Counted from the stretch's first letter, positions 26,159-36,897 are shown. The stretch: DNA of 64,000 bases from Gracilimonas sp046602855 (GCF_046602855.1 NZ_JBKINJ010000001.1:1736001-1800000), one strand, 5' to 3'. Notes: a model not told the origin generated them from the sequence alone. Numbers and translations: made by a program.

Positions 26159-27955
26159 TTATATCTTCTTTGCCATTTTCTCGGCCTCTTCAACCATCTT
26201 CCTGAAGGAATTCAGGCCTTTATCCCAGAAATCTGGCTCTGTGATATCAAGCCCCATTTTTGCCACTAGATCCTCCGGCCATTCGGATCCTCCAGCACTC
26301 AATAACTCCAGATACTTATCCGAAAAACCATCAGGCCGCTGAGTGTATTCTTCATAGAGTGCCAAAACCAATAGTTCACCAAAGGCATAAGCGTACACAT
26401 ATCCCGGAGTATGTAGAAAGTGAGGAATGTAGCTCCACCAAATCCCATACTCTTCAGTCAATGTAACTGAATCACCATATAAAGCCTTTTGCTGTTCCAT
26501 CCATAGTTCCGAAAACCGCTCGGTGGTGAGCTCACCTTCTTCACGACGTGCTGTATGAATGGCATATTCAAATCGGTTCATTGATATCTGACGAAATACC
26601 GTAGCAATGGTATCATCAATTTTACCAACCAAAAGAGCAAGTTTTTCTTTTGGATCATCCAATTCTTTCATCAGTTTTTGGAAGACCAGCATTTCCCCAA
26701 AAACTGAGGCTGTTTCAGCAGTTGTAAGTGGTGTAGAGGACTGCAAAACACCCTGCTGACGTGATAAATACTGATGCACGCCGTGACCAAGCTCATGGGC
26801 AAGGGTTTGCACATCACGGATCCTGCCATCAAAATTCATAAAAACAAAGGGGTGAACAGAGGGAACAGTTCCTGCAGAATACGCACCACCTCGTTTCCCC
26901 GGTTTTATAGCAGCATCTATCCAATTCTTCTCAAAAAATTCATTTGTTATCTCACCCATTTTAGGATGAAATTTCGAGTACGAATCCATTACCATTTCAC
27001 GGGCAGAATTCCACTTGATAGTGGCTTCGTTCTGAAGCATTGGAGCATACCGATCGTAATCCTTCATCTCATCCAAACCAAGAAGCTTTTTCTTAAGCTT
27101 ATAATAGCGCTGCACCAATTCATACTGACCGGTTACTGATTCAACAAGTGCATCAACGGTTTCACGATCGGTCTGATTGGCAAGATTCCTGGAATCTATC
27201 CAGCTTTCATATTTGCGGAGCTTATCGTTGGTAGACTTATCTGCCAATATGGTATTGAATATAAAAGTAAGTTGACGGCTCAGGTCTTTGAATTTTTTGG
27301 TCAGCGAAGCGTGGGCTCTGACTCGAAGATCTCGGTCACTTTCGTGCAGCTTACTTAGCACCTCCTGTTCACTTAGCTCCTCACCATCCAATTCAAATTT
27401 AGCGGCGCCAAGTGTTTCATCAAAAAACCGAACCCAGGCACTTCGTCCGGTAACAGACTTGGCAGACATGATCTTTTCCTGCCCTTCTTCAAGAACGTGA
27501 TCTTTGTAACGGCGTGAACTTTCGAGGTAATGTTTGTAATTTTTCAGCTCATCACTCTCAATAAGTTTTTGAGCTTCTTCTTCCGAGACCTTTAACCATT
27601 CAACGTCGAGAAACACCAATTTTTGAGAAATTTCAGAGGAAAGTTCATTTGTCTCAGCCACCAGTTTTCCATATTCGGAATTTCCGGTATCTGTTGACCA
27701 CTGTAGATATGCAAATGAGCCAATTTTTCCGGACGTATCTAAGATCTCCTCATACTCGTCAAGCATTATTTTAAACTTAGCTGCAGGAAGCTCACTGATC
27801 TTGCCTCTGTACTTCTTAGCAAAAGCTTCTGCTTCCTCAAGTACCTTTTTTTTGTCTTTGACCAGTTGAGGGTCTTCATTGGATGAATAGAGGTCTGATA
27901 AGTCCCAACTAATATCTTCTGCGCCGGTTTTATTATTGGCTGATTTATCTGTCAT
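26159..27955 (-). CDS. pepF: Oligoendopeptidase F (M3B metallopeptidase)
   Basis: 598 aa cytoplasmic zinc oligopeptidase, the usual length for PepF. The active site is LAHELGHGVHQYLS with zinc ligands His387 and His391, catalytic Glu388 and a third Glu ligand in TAETASVFGEM about 25 residues later. The N-terminal M3 helical cap (about 10-200) and the YDRYAP segment before the catalytic domain are also typical. It cleaves peptides of about 7-17 residues during intracellular peptide turnover. It lies 88 bp upstream of the GAF/deoB pair on the same strand, so co-transcription is possible. Confidence 0.95.
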   Translation of the reverse strand: MTDKSANNKTGAEDISWDLSDLYSSNEDPQLVKDKKKVLEEAEAFAKKYRGKISELPAAKFKIMLDEYEEILDTSGKIGSFAYLQWSTDTGNSEYGKLVAETNELSSEISQKLVFLDVEWLKVSEEEAQKLIESDELKNYKHYLESSRRYKDHVLEEGQEKIMSAKSVTGRSAWVRFFDETLGAAKFELDGEELSEQEVLSKLHESDRDLRVRAHASLTKKFKDLSRQLTFIFNTILADKSTNDKLRKYESWIDSRNLANQTDRETVDALVESVTGQYELVQRYYKLKKKLLGLDEMKDYDRYAPMLQNEATIKWNSAREMVMDSYSKFHPKMGEITNEFFEKNWIDAAIKPGKRGGAYSAGTVPSVHPFVFMNFDGRIRDVQTLAHELGHGVHQYLSRQQGVLQSSTPLTTAETASVFGEMLVFQKLMKELDDPKEKLALLVGKIDDTIATVFRQISMNRFEYAIHTARREEGELTTERFSELWMEQQKALYGDSVTLTEEYGIWWSYIPHFLHTPGYVYAYAFGELLVLALYEEYTQRPDGFSDKYLELLSAGGSEWPEDLVAKMGLDITEPDFWDKGLNSFRKMVEEAEKMAKKI

Positions 27956-28122
27956 TTCTTTGAATATATACTCTGCTTTTAATCTGATTTTTGAATTCTG
28001 AATATAGGGCTTGCCGAAGGCGAATTAAAGCCTAAAGAAGCCTTTATTTTAATGAAAACCCTTTGTGTTTTTATGAAAAATCATGCGCCCTGATACCTAA
28101 TAAAGTGGAGCCAAGAAATATT

Positions 28123-30861
28123 TTAAAATCTTAGTTTCATGTTCTTTGTAAGCTGCTTTAAAAGCTGAATGGTAACCATCGGTAACACGCTGGTTATGGC
28201 GATCAGCAACCAAATTCTAAGAGATAGGTCCTGGAAAGATAAGGCATTGCTTATCACTGGCACCATATAAGCGATAATAAGCACAACGATACAAAGTAGC
28301 AGCGCCCACCAAACGTATTTGTTACGAGTAACCTGATTGTTAAAGATAGGCTCTTCAGCTTCTCGCATGTCAAATACGTGCCAGAGTTGAGCAAAAGCCA
28401 AGCTGAAAAAAGCCACATTATTACTTATAGCATCCGATAGCCCCCAAACCAAAGAGGTAAAAAAGTAAGCTCCCACTATAAAGATACTGAGCACCAAACC
28501 ATGCATGACGATCATAAACCAATTTTGGTTATTAATAATAGGCTCCTTTGGATCTTTGGGATCATGTTCCATGATGTTTGGGTTGCCCTTTCCAATACCC
28601 AGGGCAAGTGCAGGAAATACATCTGATAAAAGATTCAGAAATAGAAGCTGAAGGGGTAGCAATGGTAAGGAAAATACAGAAAAACTAACGGCTGCAATCA
28701 CCACGATCTCCGACAGGTGATATGAAAGCTGATACATTATAAACCTTCTAATATTTTCAAAAATAATACGTCCTTCTCGCACAGCCATAACGATGGAGGA
28801 AAAGGCATCATTCTTCAAAACCATATCAGAAACTTCCTGAGCAACCTGTGTGCCTTTTCTCCCCATAGCAATACCGATATCTGCTTTCTTCAAAGCAGGC
28901 GCGTCATTTACCCCATCACCGGTCATAGCTACAATATCCCCATTTTCCTGATAGTATTTGATGAGGTCAAGCTTTTGACTGGGGTCAACTCTGGCAAAAA
29001 TACGAGTGTTAAGAATTTTCTGCCGATCCTCTTTTTCCACCATTTCTTTTAGGTCACTTCCATGCAAAGCCCGGTCATTCTCCTCGTCGGCTATGTGCAC
29101 TTGCCTGGCAATATTACGGGCAGTTCCGGGATGGTCGCCGGTTACCATTTGTACTTGAATGCCGGCTTTCTGACAGGTATCCACTGCATCGATTACTTTT
29201 TCCCGGGGAGGGTCAATAAAGCCGGTAAGACTTAAAAATGTTAGGTCATGCATTAACTCGCCTTCTACATCCTCATCATCGGAAACTGACCGTTCCATTT
29301 CCTTGAAAGCAAAAGCAATTACACGCAGCCCATCCTCTGAAAGTTCTTCATTTCGCTTTCTCCATCTCCTTTTTTCATCCTCTGAAAAACTTTCAACCCC
29401 ATCAGCACTTTGAATATTCGATGTACGGCTAATAATTGCTTCCGGAGCTCCTTTACACAAAAGCATCACTTTATCATCAATCTCGTATACGGTACCCATG
29501 ACCATATCTTCCGAATCAAAAGGCTCTTTAGCTATGCTTTTTTTACTTCGAAGTTCCTCAAACTGCTGGTTTGCAAAGGCTCGTCCAAATTGAATCAAAG
29601 CTAAATCAAGTGGGTCTCCCTTACCGTTTTCTTCTCCGTTATTATCACCTTCTTCAATTTGCGCATCATTGCAAAGAACGGAAATTTCAAAAAAGCGCTT
29701 AAACCGGTCATCAGAAGTTGAAATTTCTCCTGTACCTTCCTCTATATTAACATTTACTGCTTTTTTGCCTTCTTCCCACTCTACATTCATCTTGCCCCCA
29801 CTGAATTCCATCGCTTTCAGAGTCAGGTTATTTTCTGTAAGTGTCCCCGTTTTATCGGTAAAAATAACCGTTGTCTCTCCCAGTGTCTCTACTGAAGAAA
29901 GGCGCTTTACAACAACATTACGATCGGCCAAACGCAGCATGCCTCTGGCAAGAGCAATACTAGCCACAATGGGTAGTCCTTCAGGAATAGCTGCTATAGT
30001 CCAGGCAATAGACGTTTGCACAAGTTGATAGACATCTTTACCCGAAATCCATCCTAACACAAAAAAGGCAGTAGCAAGTCCTAGAGTAGCCCATATCAAG
30101 TTTTTGGTCAGGCCTTCAAGTTTAACATTTAAGGGATCCTGTTCCTGCTTGGCAGAGCTCACCAATTCTGAAATAGACCCAATTTCAGTATCCATACCTG
30201 TGCCAACAACTACGGCTTTGGCATCACCATTTGTAACCGCTGTGCCCTTGTATACCATATTAGAGCGGTCAGGCAAGGATGTTTCTTCTTTAAGTGTATC
30301 TGTGGTCTTGGTTACGGGAACAGATTCGCCTGTTAGCGCTGCTTCATCTACAGAAAATTCTGAAACTTCGAGAAGCCGACCATCAGCGGGTACTACATTG
30401 CCCGTTTTGAGATGGATGATGTCGCCGGGTGAAAGGTGTTCAGCATCTATTTCTATTTCTTCTCCGCCTCTCAGTACATGTATTTTGACTTTATCTATTT
30501 CCTTGAGTGTCTTCATGCTTTCCCGGGCTTGGAATTCCATCCAAAAGCCAATAATAGCATTCAGTACTAAAACGATAAGAATTGCGATGGCCTCCGGATA
30601 ATCTCCGAAAAAGAAAGCCAGCACGGTGGCCGCACTTAATAAATAGACTACAGGGTTATTGATCTGATCAAGTAAAATCTGAAACAAGCTCTTTTCGTCC
30701 TGTTCTTTCAGAACATTAAGGCCGTACCTTGAAAGCCTTTTTTCAACTTCTTTTTCAGAAAGCCCCCGATCAGGGTCAGTATCAAATTGATTTAATACAT
30801 CCTCAACTTTGCGGGAATGTATATATTCAGTTTTAAATGATCGCTTATCTTCGTCAGGCAT
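28123..30861 (-). CDS. P2A-type cation-transporting ATPase, probably Ca2+
   Basis: 912 aa P-type ATPase. An N-terminal Cation_ATPase_N domain (about 10-85) is followed by the actuator motif TGES (177-180). M4 carries PEGLP (293-297), and the phosphorylation site is DKTGTLT (Asp336). The nucleotide domain has KGAPEAII, and the hinge is MTGDGVNDAPALKKADIGIAMG. M6 has NLLSDVFPALALG and the C-terminal domain has four helices. PEGLP in M4 and the N/D pair in M6 are shared with SERCA/PMR1-like bacterial Ca2+ pumps. The sequence cannot exclude Mn2+ or Na+ transport. It stands alone, with over 130 bp on either side. Confidence 0.9.
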   Translation of the reverse strand: MPDEDKRSFKTEYIHSRKVEDVLNQFDTDPDRGLSEKEVEKRLSRYGLNVLKEQDEKSLFQILLDQINNPVVYLLSAATVLAFFFGDYPEAIAILIVLVLNAIIGFWMEFQARESMKTLKEIDKVKIHVLRGGEEIEIDAEHLSPGDIIHLKTGNVVPADGRLLEVSEFSVDEAALTGESVPVTKTTDTLKEETSLPDRSNMVYKGTAVTNGDAKAVVVGTGMDTEIGSISELVSSAKQEQDPLNVKLEGLTKNLIWATLGLATAFFVLGWISGKDVYQLVQTSIAWTIAAIPEGLPIVASIALARGMLRLADRNVVVKRLSSVETLGETTVIFTDKTGTLTENNLTLKAMEFSGGKMNVEWEEGKKAVNVNIEEGTGEISTSDDRFKRFFEISVLCNDAQIEEGDNNGEENGKGDPLDLALIQFGRAFANQQFEELRSKKSIAKEPFDSEDMVMGTVYEIDDKVMLLCKGAPEAIISRTSNIQSADGVESFSEDEKRRWRKRNEELSEDGLRVIAFAFKEMERSVSDDEDVEGELMHDLTFLSLTGFIDPPREKVIDAVDTCQKAGIQVQMVTGDHPGTARNIARQVHIADEENDRALHGSDLKEMVEKEDRQKILNTRIFARVDPSQKLDLIKYYQENGDIVAMTGDGVNDAPALKKADIGIAMGRKGTQVAQEVSDMVLKNDAFSSIVMAVREGRIIFENIRRFIMYQLSYHLSEIVVIAAVSFSVFSLPLLPLQLLFLNLLSDVFPALALGIGKGNPNIMEHDPKDPKEPIINNQNWFMIVMHGLVLSIFIVGAYFFTSLVWGLSDAISNNVAFFSLAFAQLWHVFDMREAEEPIFNNQVTRNKYVWWALLLCIVVLIIAYMVPVISNALSFQDLSLRIWLLIAITSVLPMVTIQLLKQLTKNMKLRF

Positions 30862-30951
30862 ATTATATTTTCAAAGCGGATTTAACTATTACTGAATGAA
30901 TATAGTGCTTAAAAAAGCTAATTTTAGGCCAAAGAATAGCCTATTCAATTC

Positions 30952-30981
30952 AAAACCTGCAGATATATTCTATTCTGCAGG
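30952..30981 (-). terminator. Intrinsic terminator after the CocE-type hydrolase gene
   Basis: On the minus strand CCTGCAG pairs with CTGCAGG across a 12-base AT-rich loop and is followed by TTTTG, starting 17 bp past the stop. Confidence 0.65.
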
Positions 30982-30997
30982 CTTCGCAAATGACAGT

Positions 30998-32872
30998 TTA
31001 TTTACCTAGTATTTTTATTTCAATGTTGCTCGGATATTTCTCATTATGGAATACTCTCTGTGTCACTTTAATGAAATCATCTTCAGAAGCTTCAAAGATA
31101 TTAGGTACGTAATTTTGAGGATTCAGATCAAATAAAGGAAACCATGTACTTTGAATTTGAACCTGGATCTTATGACCTTTCTTAAATGTATGGTATACAT
31201 CCTGTAGGGGTAGATTCACATAAGTTACTTTATTCGGTTCAAACGGTTCGGGAGTTTCGTAACTATTCCTGAATCTTCCACGAATAGCTTCACTTCGCAC
31301 GAGTTGGTGATAGTTATCCAGTTCAACCCCATCCGGTGTGTGTTCACCTTCCTCTACGCTGGGCGGATAAATATCGATCAGTTTTACAAAGAAATCTGAA
31401 GCTGTACCTGTTGTTGAAACATAAAGGTTTGCCAACATATCACCTGCCAGGGTTACGTCCTCTTTTAGAACTTCAGTTTCAAACGTTATCACATCAGGTC
31501 TCCTTGCAGCAAATCGCTGATCGGAAGTCATGTAGGCTCTGGGAATAAATACTAATTCATCCTCCTCTGTGTAAGGAATGGGATTATCAGGATCACTCAC
31601 GTATTCGGTATAACCGCCTGTGGCTGGTTCAGGTTTAATATCACTCAGAGATCCATCACCATTAAAATACCATGATGCTTTTTGTGAATTTTTGGGAGGC
31701 CATTCTGCAAAGGTGCTCCACTCGCCTGAGCCGGTATCGTACATGTATGCTTCAGGCAATTCTTCATGCTCCGTATCTTTAAGATATTTCATGAAGAATG
31801 GATATTCAATCTGCTTTCTGTAAAACTCTGAGATACCTTCTCCAAAATAGATATCACCTACACTTTGATGTCGGTTTGGGCTAGCCCATTGGCCGTGACT
31901 CCAGGGTCCCATGATCAGAATATTCTTAGTATCCGGATTCTTCTCCTCTATGGATCTGTATGTATTTAATGGTCCATAAAGATCTTCAGCATCAAACCAG
32001 CCGCCAACAGTCATAACGGGATGATCAATATTTTTGAGATGGGGAAGAATGTTCCGGCTCTGCCAGAATTCATCATAGTTCGGATGCTCTGATAATTCCT
32101 TCCAGAAAAAATTATCATCGTCATAGTATTCATCTGATTTGCTCAATGGCGTCAACTCATTATATAATAGGTACATATCGTTAGTAAACACTTGGGGAAA
32201 ATCGTACCAGGACGTATCTGTGGGTCCATCGTGCTGAATGCCGAACAAATTAGTCACATACCAATATCCGAGTGTGTAGGCTCCATGGTGGTGGAAATCA
32301 TCAAAGAAAAAATCAGCGATCGGAGCCTGAGGTGAAGAGGCTGCCATTGCAGGATGTGCGTCAGGCAGTGCAGCTGTGGTGTAAAAGCCCGGATAAGAAA
32401 TACCCCACTGTCCAACCTTTCCGTTGTTATTGGGAATGTTATTTATCAGCCATTCAACCGTATCATACGTATCAGAACTTTCGTCAATCTGGCTTTCATC
32501 TGATCTATTTGGTGTCATAGTCGTGTATTGGCCTTCCGACATCCACCGCCCTCTCACATCCTGGCACACGATGATAAAACCTGCAGCTTGCAGATCCGGA
32601 TTTCTTATGACCCGTTCAGGAATTTCATTTTCACCGTATGGTGCACAACTATACGGTGTTCTAGTCATTAAGATGGGAAATTGCCGCGAATTATCATTTG
32701 GTGCGTAAACAGTGGTGTATAGTTTTACGCCATCCCGCATTTCAATGTAATGCTGAGACTTTTCATAGTCTGTGCTTTTTAAACTGATTTGCTGAGCGAA
32801 TACCGGGAAAGCACTCAAAATAAAAGTCAGCAGCAAGGCGATCACTCTTAAATTAGCTGTAAATTTTCTCAT
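30998..32872 (-). CDS. CocE/NonD-family alpha/beta hydrolase (S15 peptidase-like)
   Basis: 624 aa exported hydrolase with signal peptide about 1-26 (FPVFAQ). The N-terminal alpha/beta-hydrolase domain carries the nucleophile elbow WGISYPGF (Ser159), a later Asp in GGWFDAEDLYG and His in GPWSHGQW. A C-terminal jelly-roll (PepX_C) occupies about 400-620. The family includes cocaine esterase, glutaryl-7-ACA acylases and X-Pro dipeptidyl peptidases. Export and length suit a peptide- or ester-cleaving periplasmic enzyme, and the substrate is open. It is on the opposite strand from the Kgd gene, with a 350 bp divergent region. Confidence 0.9.
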   Translation of the reverse strand: MRKFTANLRVIALLLTFILSAFPVFAQQISLKSTDYEKSQHYIEMRDGVKLYTTVYAPNDNSRQFPILMTRTPYSCAPYGENEIPERVIRNPDLQAAGFIIVCQDVRGRWMSEGQYTTMTPNRSDESQIDESSDTYDTVEWLINNIPNNNGKVGQWGISYPGFYTTAALPDAHPAMAASSPQAPIADFFFDDFHHHGAYTLGYWYVTNLFGIQHDGPTDTSWYDFPQVFTNDMYLLYNELTPLSKSDEYYDDDNFFWKELSEHPNYDEFWQSRNILPHLKNIDHPVMTVGGWFDAEDLYGPLNTYRSIEEKNPDTKNILIMGPWSHGQWASPNRHQSVGDIYFGEGISEFYRKQIEYPFFMKYLKDTEHEELPEAYMYDTGSGEWSTFAEWPPKNSQKASWYFNGDGSLSDIKPEPATGGYTEYVSDPDNPIPYTEEDELVFIPRAYMTSDQRFAARRPDVITFETEVLKEDVTLAGDMLANLYVSTTGTASDFFVKLIDIYPPSVEEGEHTPDGVELDNYHQLVRSEAIRGRFRNSYETPEPFEPNKVTYVNLPLQDVYHTFKKGHKIQVQIQSTWFPLFDLNPQNYVPNIFEASEDDFIKVTQRVFHNEKYPSNIEIKILGK

Positions 32873-33223
32873 GACATTTCTCTATAATTTTTGGGTATTT
32901 AATGAAATAATTTAAGCAATTAAAATCCCGATTATATTTTTGAATTTAACACCAGGTACTTTAAAAAACTTATGGAATTATAGTGTTTTACAATATGATA
33001 ATTTAAGCTTCAAATCAGCAGCTGCATGTATTGATACAGGTCGTGACAAAGAATCTTAAAGAGATATCAAAGGCTCTAAGTTTTATCGTATTTTAAATAT
33101 GTAATCCTTAATTTTAGGGTTAAATTCTAATACCGGTTATCGGATAAGAATGAATCATATTCCAGGAATTTACATTAGTACTTTAAATCGCTGTAAAAAT
33201 ACCGCACGAGGTTAATCAAACCA
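32873..33223. other. 350 bp divergent intergenic region, no gene
   Basis: AT-rich spacer between the leftward CocE-type hydrolase and the rightward Kgd gene. It must hold two promoters. I see no open frame of useful length, no RNA gene and no strong hairpin. A GAGG at about 33208-33211, close to the TTG at 33224, is the likely Kgd ribosome site. Confidence 0.6.
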
Positions 33224-36200
33224 TTGAAATCACTTGAAGCCGTCTTCGGCCCTAATTCCGCCCTAGTAGAAGAACTATACGACCAATACCAACAGGATCC
33301 ATCCTCGGTTCCTGCGCACTGGAAACGTTATTTTGATGAGCTGGAAGGTAAACCGGTTGATCAAGCTGAATCTGAAGAGCTTCAGCCAACTGAAACTCAA
33401 GTTCCCACTGAGCCAACCCAGAAAAAGAAAGATAGTTCTAAAAAACAAACGAAGCAGAAAGCGGCAAAAGAAGAGCCTGAAGCTCCAAAAAATGCTGAAC
33501 TTGAGAAGATCAAAGGAGTGGCCACAAAGATCGTCGAGAATATGAACGAATCGATCGAGGTACCTACCGCCACCTCTCTTCGGGTACTTCCTGTGAAAAT
33601 GATGGTTGAAGACCGTGCAATTATCAACCGACATCTCTTACAACGTAACGAGCCAAAAGCATCCTTCACTCACTTTATTGCATGGGCAATTATTCGGGCC
33701 CTCAAAGACTTTCCTAATCTTAATAGCTCCTATCTATATAAGGATGACAATCACTATCGAGTAATACCGGATTCTGTAAACCTGGGTGTGGCTGTTGACC
33801 TCAAAAGTAAAGACGGCTCAAGAAACCTTGTTGTACCAAACATCAAGGGCGTCGACAAGATGAATTTTAAGGAGTTTTTGCATGCATATGCTAAACTCAT
33901 CGAGAAAGCCCGAAACGGTGACCTTCAGATCGAAGATTTTCAGCGAACCACCATCAGCATTACCAATCCGGGGACTATCGGAACTGTATCTTCTGTGCCG
34001 CGGCTTATGAAAACTCAGGGTGCTATTATTGCCACCGGTGCCATTGATTACCCTGCTGAATACAGGGCTATGTCTAAAGAGATCTTGAATCAGCTGGGTG
34101 TCAGCAAAGTGATGACAGTGACCTCTACCTACGACCACCGCATTATTCAGGGTGCTGAGTCAGGTATGTTCCTTAAGAAAATTGACGATCTGTTAAGCGG
34201 GCAGGAAGATTTTTATGATCAGATCTTTGCTGATCTTGACATACCCTATGAGCCGCTTCCTTACGGACAAGATAATTACAGCGGACCGTTTTCAAATAGT
34301 CAAAATACACTTGAACATGATCAACGTGTGGTTGGCGTGTACAGACTCATCAATATGTACCGTATGCGAGGCCATGTGCTTGCAGATCTCGACCCACTCG
34401 GAAAAGAACCCGGCAAGAATCCGGAACTCGATCTAGAATACTACGGATTGTCTTTATGGGATCTTGACCGCGAATTTTATTGTGGGGGTTTAGGTGGCAA
34501 AGAACGCGCTACCTTACGTGAGATTCTGAATCTGCTTCGTGATACCTATTGTGGTAATATTGGTGTAGAATACATGCACCTCCTGGATCTTGAGGAGCGT
34601 AAGTGGCTGCGCGAAGCAATGGAATCTACCGGTAACAATGCACAGCTTTCCAAGGATGATAAGCGAGAGATCTTGCATAAACTCAATCAGGCTATGGCCT
34701 TTGAGGAGTTCCTGCATAAGAAATACATTGGTCACAAACGTTTTTCATTGGAGGGAGCTGACACTTTTATTCCGATGATCCACTTTATGCTTGAAAAAGC
34801 CGGTGAACACGGAATCGAGAAATTCTTTATGGGAATGGCGCACCGTGGCCGTTTGAACATGCTGGTAAATATCATGAATAAGCCTTACCACAAGGTATTT
34901 GCTGAATTTGAAGGAAATATCGACCCTGATTCTATTCAGGGATCCGGTGATGTTAAATATCACCTGGGTGCCAAAGGTATTCATAAAACAGCGAATGGTT
35001 CTGAAATTGAACTCCAGTTGATGCCTAATCCATCTCACCTTGAGGCCGTTAATCCGGTTGTTGAAGGTGCCGTACGTGCTATGCAGGACCATCACGAAAA
35101 AGATGAGCCACGTAAAAGAGTGGTACCCGTACTAATGCATGGTGATGCAGCTTTTGCAGGACAAGGTGTTGTTACTGAAACGCTGAATATGTCTCAGCTT
35201 GAAGGTTATAGTACAGGCGGAACCGTTCATATTATTATTAATAATCAGATAGGATTTACAACCCTTCCTAAAGATGGACGTTCCACTGAATACGCATCCG
35301 ATATTGCCAAGACTATACTTGCTCCTATCTTCCACGTAAACGGAGATACCCCTGAAGCAGCGGTCCATTCTATTCAAATGGCTCTGGATTATCGTCAGAA
35401 ATTCGGGAAAGATGTAGTTATTGACCTCATCGGTTACCGCAAACACGGTCATAACGAAGGTGATGAACCTGCCTTTACCCAGCCGGGCATGTACAAAGAG
35501 ATCAATGACCATTCCCCTGTTCGTGATGTATATACTGAGCATTTGGTCAAAAATGGTGAGCTCACAAAAGAAGAAACACAACAGATATTTGATGAATTTG
35601 ATCAGCTGTTGCAGGAAGCATTTGAAGATGCGAAACAGGCTCCAAATATTGAGGTTACTGATAATCTTATCGATCGGACAGAGACACCTCAAGATGAATG
35701 GAAAGACTACCCTGATACCACCCATTCTGCAGAGGACCTCAAGGAAATTGCAGTCAAATTGAATACCGTTCCAAAAGATTTTGATGCGAACCCAAAACTG
35801 CTTAAGCAGCTTGCTAAACGTGCTGAAATCGTTAATAATAATGAGAAAAAGATCGACTGGGGCTTTGCAGAGCTTCTTGCTTTCGGATCACTCCTCAAAA
35901 CCGGAACATCCATACGACTCACAGGCCAAGATGTAGAAAGAGGTACTTTTTCTCACCGACATTCCGTACTTCACGGTACAGAAACCAATCAAAAGTTCAT
36001 ACCTCTTAATAATCTTTCCGAAGACCAAGCAAAATTCCATGTATATAATAGTTTACTCAGTGAATTTGCAGCACTCGGTTTTGAGTTTGGATACAGCGCC
36101 GAAAAGTTGGATGCGTTGGTTATCTGGGAGGCTCAGTTCGGTGACTTTGCCAATGGAGCACAAGTTATCATCGATCAGTTTATAAGTTCAAGCGAGGCCA

Positions 36201-36880
36201 AGTGGGGACAGCGTTCGAACTTAGTCATGAATCTGCCGCACGGTTATGAAGGTCAGGGACCTGAGCACTCATCTGCCAGGCTTGAAAGATACCTTCAACT
36301 TTGTGCAGAAGATAACATGCAAGTATTGAATGTTACTACTCCGGCTCAGTACTATCACATGTTGCGTCGTCAGGCCCTTTCTGATGTAAAACGGCCAGCT
36401 ATCTTGATGACACCAAAAAGTCTGTTACGGCACCCAATGGCAACCTCTAGCCGCGATGAGTTGGCTGAAGGAAAATTTCAACCTTTCATAATTGACAAAG
36501 ACTTCAGTGATCCAAAAGATCTAAAACGATTGGTCATCTGTTCAGGTAAGGTTTACTACGATCTTCTGAAGTACAGGCAAGAAAACGAGATCAATGACGT
36601 AGCCATTGCTCGTCTTGAGCAGTTCTATCCTTTTGCAGATGAAGAGATCGAAGAACAACTCAAGGATTTCACTTCCATTAAGGATATAGTCTGGTGTCAG
36701 GAAGAACCTAAAAATATGGGGGCATGGACGTTTGTAGCTCCCCGATTTATGGATCAGCTTCAAAATGGTCAAAAACTACGTTACGTGGGTCGCCAGGCTT
36801 CGGCTTCACCGGCTGCCGGGCAGAAAAAAATTCACGAAGCGGAGCAAAACAGACTGGTTGAAGAAGCTATGAAAGTGTAA
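33224..36880 (+). CDS. kgd: Fused E2-E1 2-oxoglutarate dehydrogenase / decarboxylase (Kgd type)
   Basis: 1218 aa multifunctional TCA-cycle enzyme. Order: the E1 N-terminal segment that binds partners (about 5-40, VEELYDQYQQDPSSVPAHW), a charged linker (about 45-90), the E2 succinyltransferase core (about 95-320, catalytic His305 in TYDHRIIQGAESG), and the E1 thiamine-dependent part (about 360-1218, with AHRGRLNML from about 539 and the TPP/Mg site GDAAFAGQG from 640). There is no lipoyl domain, as in mycobacterial Kgd, so another E2 must supply lipoyl groups. The start is TTG: an in-frame stop lies 30 bp upstream, no ATG intervenes, and GAGG is well placed. A small lipoprotein gene follows after 17 bp. 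Bacteroidota usually keep E1 and E2 separate. Confidence 0.95.
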   Translation: MKSLEAVFGPNSALVEELYDQYQQDPSSVPAHWKRYFDELEGKPVDQAESEELQPTETQVPTEPTQKKKDSSKKQTKQKAAKEEPEAPKNAELEKIKGVATKIVENMNESIEVPTATSLRVLPVKMMVEDRAIINRHLLQRNEPKASFTHFIAWAIIRALKDFPNLNSSYLYKDDNHYRVIPDSVNLGVAVDLKSKDGSRNLVVPNIKGVDKMNFKEFLHAYAKLIEKARNGDLQIEDFQRTTISITNPGTIGTVSSVPRLMKTQGAIIATGAIDYPAEYRAMSKEILNQLGVSKVMTVTSTYDHRIIQGAESGMFLKKIDDLLSGQEDFYDQIFADLDIPYEPLPYGQDNYSGPFSNSQNTLEHDQRVVGVYRLINMYRMRGHVLADLDPLGKEPGKNPELDLEYYGLSLWDLDREFYCGGLGGKERATLREILNLLRDTYCGNIGVEYMHLLDLEERKWLREAMESTGNNAQLSKDDKREILHKLNQAMAFEEFLHKKYIGHKRFSLEGADTFIPMIHFMLEKAGEHGIEKFFMGMAHRGRLNMLVNIMNKPYHKVFAEFEGNIDPDSIQGSGDVKYHLGAKGIHKTANGSEIELQLMPNPSHLEAVNPVVEGAVRAMQDHHEKDEPRKRVVPVLMHGDAAFAGQGVVTETLNMSQLEGYSTGGTVHIIINNQIGFTTLPKDGRSTEYASDIAKTILAPIFHVNGDTPEAAVHSIQMALDYRQKFGKDVVIDLIGYRKHGHNEGDEPAFTQPGMYKEINDHSPVRDVYTEHLVKNGELTKEETQQIFDEFDQLLQEAFEDAKQAPNIEVTDNLIDRTETPQDEWKDYPDTTHSAEDLKEIAVKLNTVPKDFDANPKLLKQLAKRAEIVNNNEKKIDWGFAELLAFGSLLKTGTSIRLTGQDVERGTFSHRHSVLHGTETNQKFIPLNNLSEDQAKFHVYNSLLSEFAALGFEFGYSAEKLDALVIWEAQFGDFANGAQVIIDQFISSSEAKWGQRSNLVMNLPHGYEGQGPEHSSARLERYLQLCAEDNMQVLNVTTPAQYYHMLRRQALSDVKRPAILMTPKSLLRHPMATSSRDELAEGKFQPFIIDKDFSDPKDLKRLVICSGKVYYDLLKYRQENEINDVAIARLEQFYPFADEEIEEQLKDFTSIKDIVWCQEEPKNMGAWTFVAPRFMDQLQNGQKLRYVGRQASASPAAGQKKIHEAEQNRLVEEAMKV

Positions 36881-36897
36881 CCATTAACATCCAAGCT

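Noticed and set aside
35132..35725. 197-codon frame antisense to kgd
   Set aside because: It lies within the E1 catalytic region of kgd; the composition is rich in Ile/Phe/Cys, as expected of a reverse-strand reading.
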